Shown piece after piece: positions 62,727 to 64,000 of a DNA stretch of 64,000 nt. Source of the stretch: Pseudoclavibacter sp. AY1H1 (GTDB lineage: Bacteria > Actinomycetota > Actinomycetes > Actinomycetales > Microbacteriaceae); the NCBI RefSeq assembly GCF_002931055.1, contig NZ_PSXX01000001.1, positions 682,001 through 746,000 of the forward strand, in the 5' to 3' direction. The stretch's first letter is position 1. Each line of letters opens with the position of its first letter. Position numbers and translations under genes: made by a program. The notes beneath the pieces are model-generated. The model was given only the letters and a program-made list of their open reading frames with translations, had not been told where the DNA came from and ran no database searches.

Positions 62727-64000
62727 TCAGAACGTGGTCGGGATCGTCGGCCACGGGCTCGGCGATGGTGCCACCCGGTTGGATTGGAGGACGTAGGCCA
62801 TGACATCGTGCCATGCTGGCGCGGTGGCGGCGCTGCCCCTCATCGTAGTTGGGTTCATGATCGAGACCGTCACGACGTACTTGGGGTCGTCGATCGGAGC
62901 GACTCCCGCCATCGAGGTCATGAAGCTGCCGTCGACGTACTGGCCCTGCCCGTCAGAGACCTCGGCGGTGCCCGTCTTGATGCCGACACGGTAGCCGGGG
63001 ATCGCCACCTCGTTCGCGAGGCTCCCGCTCTGCGCCGTGGCCTCGAGCAGCGTCAGCGTGTCGGTTGCGGCCTGCGCGGAGACGACCTGGCGCGGCTCAC
63101 CGGGTTCGCTCGGCACGAAGCCGTCCTCGGTCTCGCAGCCTTCGACGAGCTGGACGGGAAGCCGCTGACCGCCGTTGGCGATGGTCTGGTAGGCGCTCGC
63201 CATCTGCGGGGCCGTGACCTGCAGGCCCTGGCCGAACATCGTGGCGTAGTTGGTCTGCGGGTCCCACTCGTCGTACGGGCGGACCGTTCCGGCCTCCTCT
63301 CCGAGGAAGTCGGCCTCGGTGTCGGCGTTCAGGCCGAAGTCGAGCATGTAGTCGTAGCGCTCGCCCGCGCTCAATCGCTGCCCCATCAAGGCGATGCCGA
63401 TGTTGGAGGAGCGCGTCATGATGCCAGCAGCGGTCCAGCGTTCGTCGCCGTGCGCCCAGTCGTCGCCGAAGCTGACGTCGGTCTGCTCGAAGCGGCCGGG
63501 CACCGTGAACTGCTCAGCGGGCGTGGAGAGGCCCTTGTCGAAGACCATCGCTGCGGTGAGTGCCTTCATCGTCGAGCCGGGCTCGTACGGTGCTGTGAAG
63601 GCGCGCGAGCCGCGGTCCTCCGTCGCCGTGGCGCCGGGGTCGTTGGGGTCGACGGACGGGAAGTCCGCCGCGGCGAGGATCTTGCCGGTGCCGACCTCCT
63701 GGACGATGATGTGCCCCCATTGGCCACCCATCGCCGTGACCTGCTGCGCGAGAACCTGGAGTGCGTAGTACTGCAGGTCGGCGTCGACCGTGAGCTTGAG
63801 CGTGCCACCCTGCTTGGCCTCGGTCAGCGTGACCTCGGTGCCGGGGATGCGCACGTTGTCCGCGCTTCGCTCGTAGGTCTCCTCGCCGTCGACGCCCGCG
63901 AGGCACTTGTTCTCCGACAGCTCGAGTCCCGCAAGGGGCTCGCCGTCGGCGCCGAGGAAGCCGGTGAGGTTCCCGGCCACCTGCCCGTTGGGGTAGACGC
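62727..64000 (-). CDS. ftsI: Septal penicillin-binding protein FtsI / PBP3-type transpeptidase, 5'-truncated by window edge
   Basis: The frame continues to the window edge with no start, so about 424 C-terminal residues are visible. They contain the transpeptidase domain: SxxK in PGSTMKAL, SxN in SSNIGIAL, and KTG in IKTGTAEVSDG. The segment VYPNGQVAGNLTGFLG at the visible edge belongs to the linker before the catalytic domain. A class B PBP, it crosslinks septal peptidoglycan with FtsW. A Cys pair (NKCLAGV and EGCETEDG) is present, as in many actinobacterial FtsI proteins. Confidence 0.94.
   Translation of the reverse strand, partial: VYPNGQVAGNLTGFLGADGEPLAGLELSENKCLAGVDGEETYERSADNVRIPGTEVTLTEAKQGGTLKLTVDADLQYYALQVLAQQVTAMGGQWGHIIVQEVGTGKILAAADFPSVDPNDPGATATEDRGSRAFTAPYEPGSTMKALTAAMVFDKGLSTPAEQFTVPGRFEQTDVSFGDDWAHGDERWTAAGIMTRSSNIGIALMGQRLSAGERYDYMLDFGLNADTEADFLGEEAGTVRPYDEWDPQTNYATMFGQGLQVTAPQMASAYQTIANGGQRLPVQLVEGCETEDGFVPSEPGEPRQVVSAQAATDTLTLLEATAQSGSLANEVAIPGYRVGIKTGTAEVSDGQGQYVDGSFMTSMAGVAPIDDPKYVVTVSIMNPTTMRGSAATAPAWHDVMAYVLQSNRVAPSPSPWPTIPTTF

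Overview
The window is about 64 kb of high-GC DNA from an actinobacterium, most likely a member of the Microbacteriaceae (order Micrococcales). The evidence is gene content and order: a PafBC/TatAC/HelY/Lnt block, RbpA, a bcc-aa3 respiratory chain (ctaE-qcrCAB and ctaCDF), a division and cell-wall (dcw) cluster running on through sepF, yggT, a Wag31-type divIVA, lspA and rluD to dnaE, and very frequent GTG starts. The family is inferred from this gene content only. No rRNA, tRNA, insertion sequence, prophage or CRISPR array was seen. Nearly everything is conserved chromosomal backbone.

Layout. 1-10.5 kb (+): 3' part of trmI, two FKBP-type lipoproteins, pafB-pafC, a small membrane protein, tatA-tatC, helY and lnt, mostly with start/stop overlaps. 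10.6-14.8 kb: rbpA (-), a glycerophosphodiester phosphodiesterase (-), an atypical SDR (+), an SRPBCC protein with a 59-aa membrane protein upstream (-), and a luciferase-like flavin oxidoreductase (+). 15-23 kb: an ABC1/UbiB kinase-like protein (+), an amino-acid permease (-), Kup (+), a small membrane protein (-), and a flotillin/NfeD pair (-). 23-28 kb: glycerol and dihydroxyacetone use, with dhaKLM (-) divergent from glpF-glpK (+). 28-38 kb: trpD (-) divergent from ctaE-qcrC-qcrA-qcrB (+), convergent across a roughly 0.8 kb gene-poor gap with ctaC-ctaD-ctaF (-), then erpA (-). 38-43.4 kb: an M20 dipeptidase (-) divergent from a DUF3043-type membrane protein (+), then pyrD, nrdR and hisD (-). 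43.4-64 kb (-): dnaE, rluD, lspA, divIVA, yggT, sepF, yggS, ftsZ, ftsQ, murC, murG, ftsW, murD, mraY, murF, murE and the 3' part of ftsI.

The genes supply lipoprotein maturation (lnt, lspA), protein export (tat), respiration (qcr/cta), glycerol entry into central metabolism (glpFK, dhaKLM), and peptidoglycan precursor synthesis with septation and polar growth. The dcw genes read from ftsI towards dnaE, many joined by 4-base GTGA overlaps.

The most unusual signals are regulatory. Two copies of a 19-bp dyad (CTTCAA-N7-TTGAAG) lie in the long leader of ftsZ. Four exact-period 20-bp tandem repeats carrying the same CTTCAAG half-site lie immediately upstream of divIVA. Together they suggest one regulator controlling both division and polar growth; a MerR-family FtsR-like protein is the leading guess. 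Other points are active-site changes in TrpD, MurE and an SDR; an 11-residue-repeat coiled coil in DivIVA; absence of Pup-proteasome genes beside pafBC; and several promoters positioned for leaderless mRNAs.
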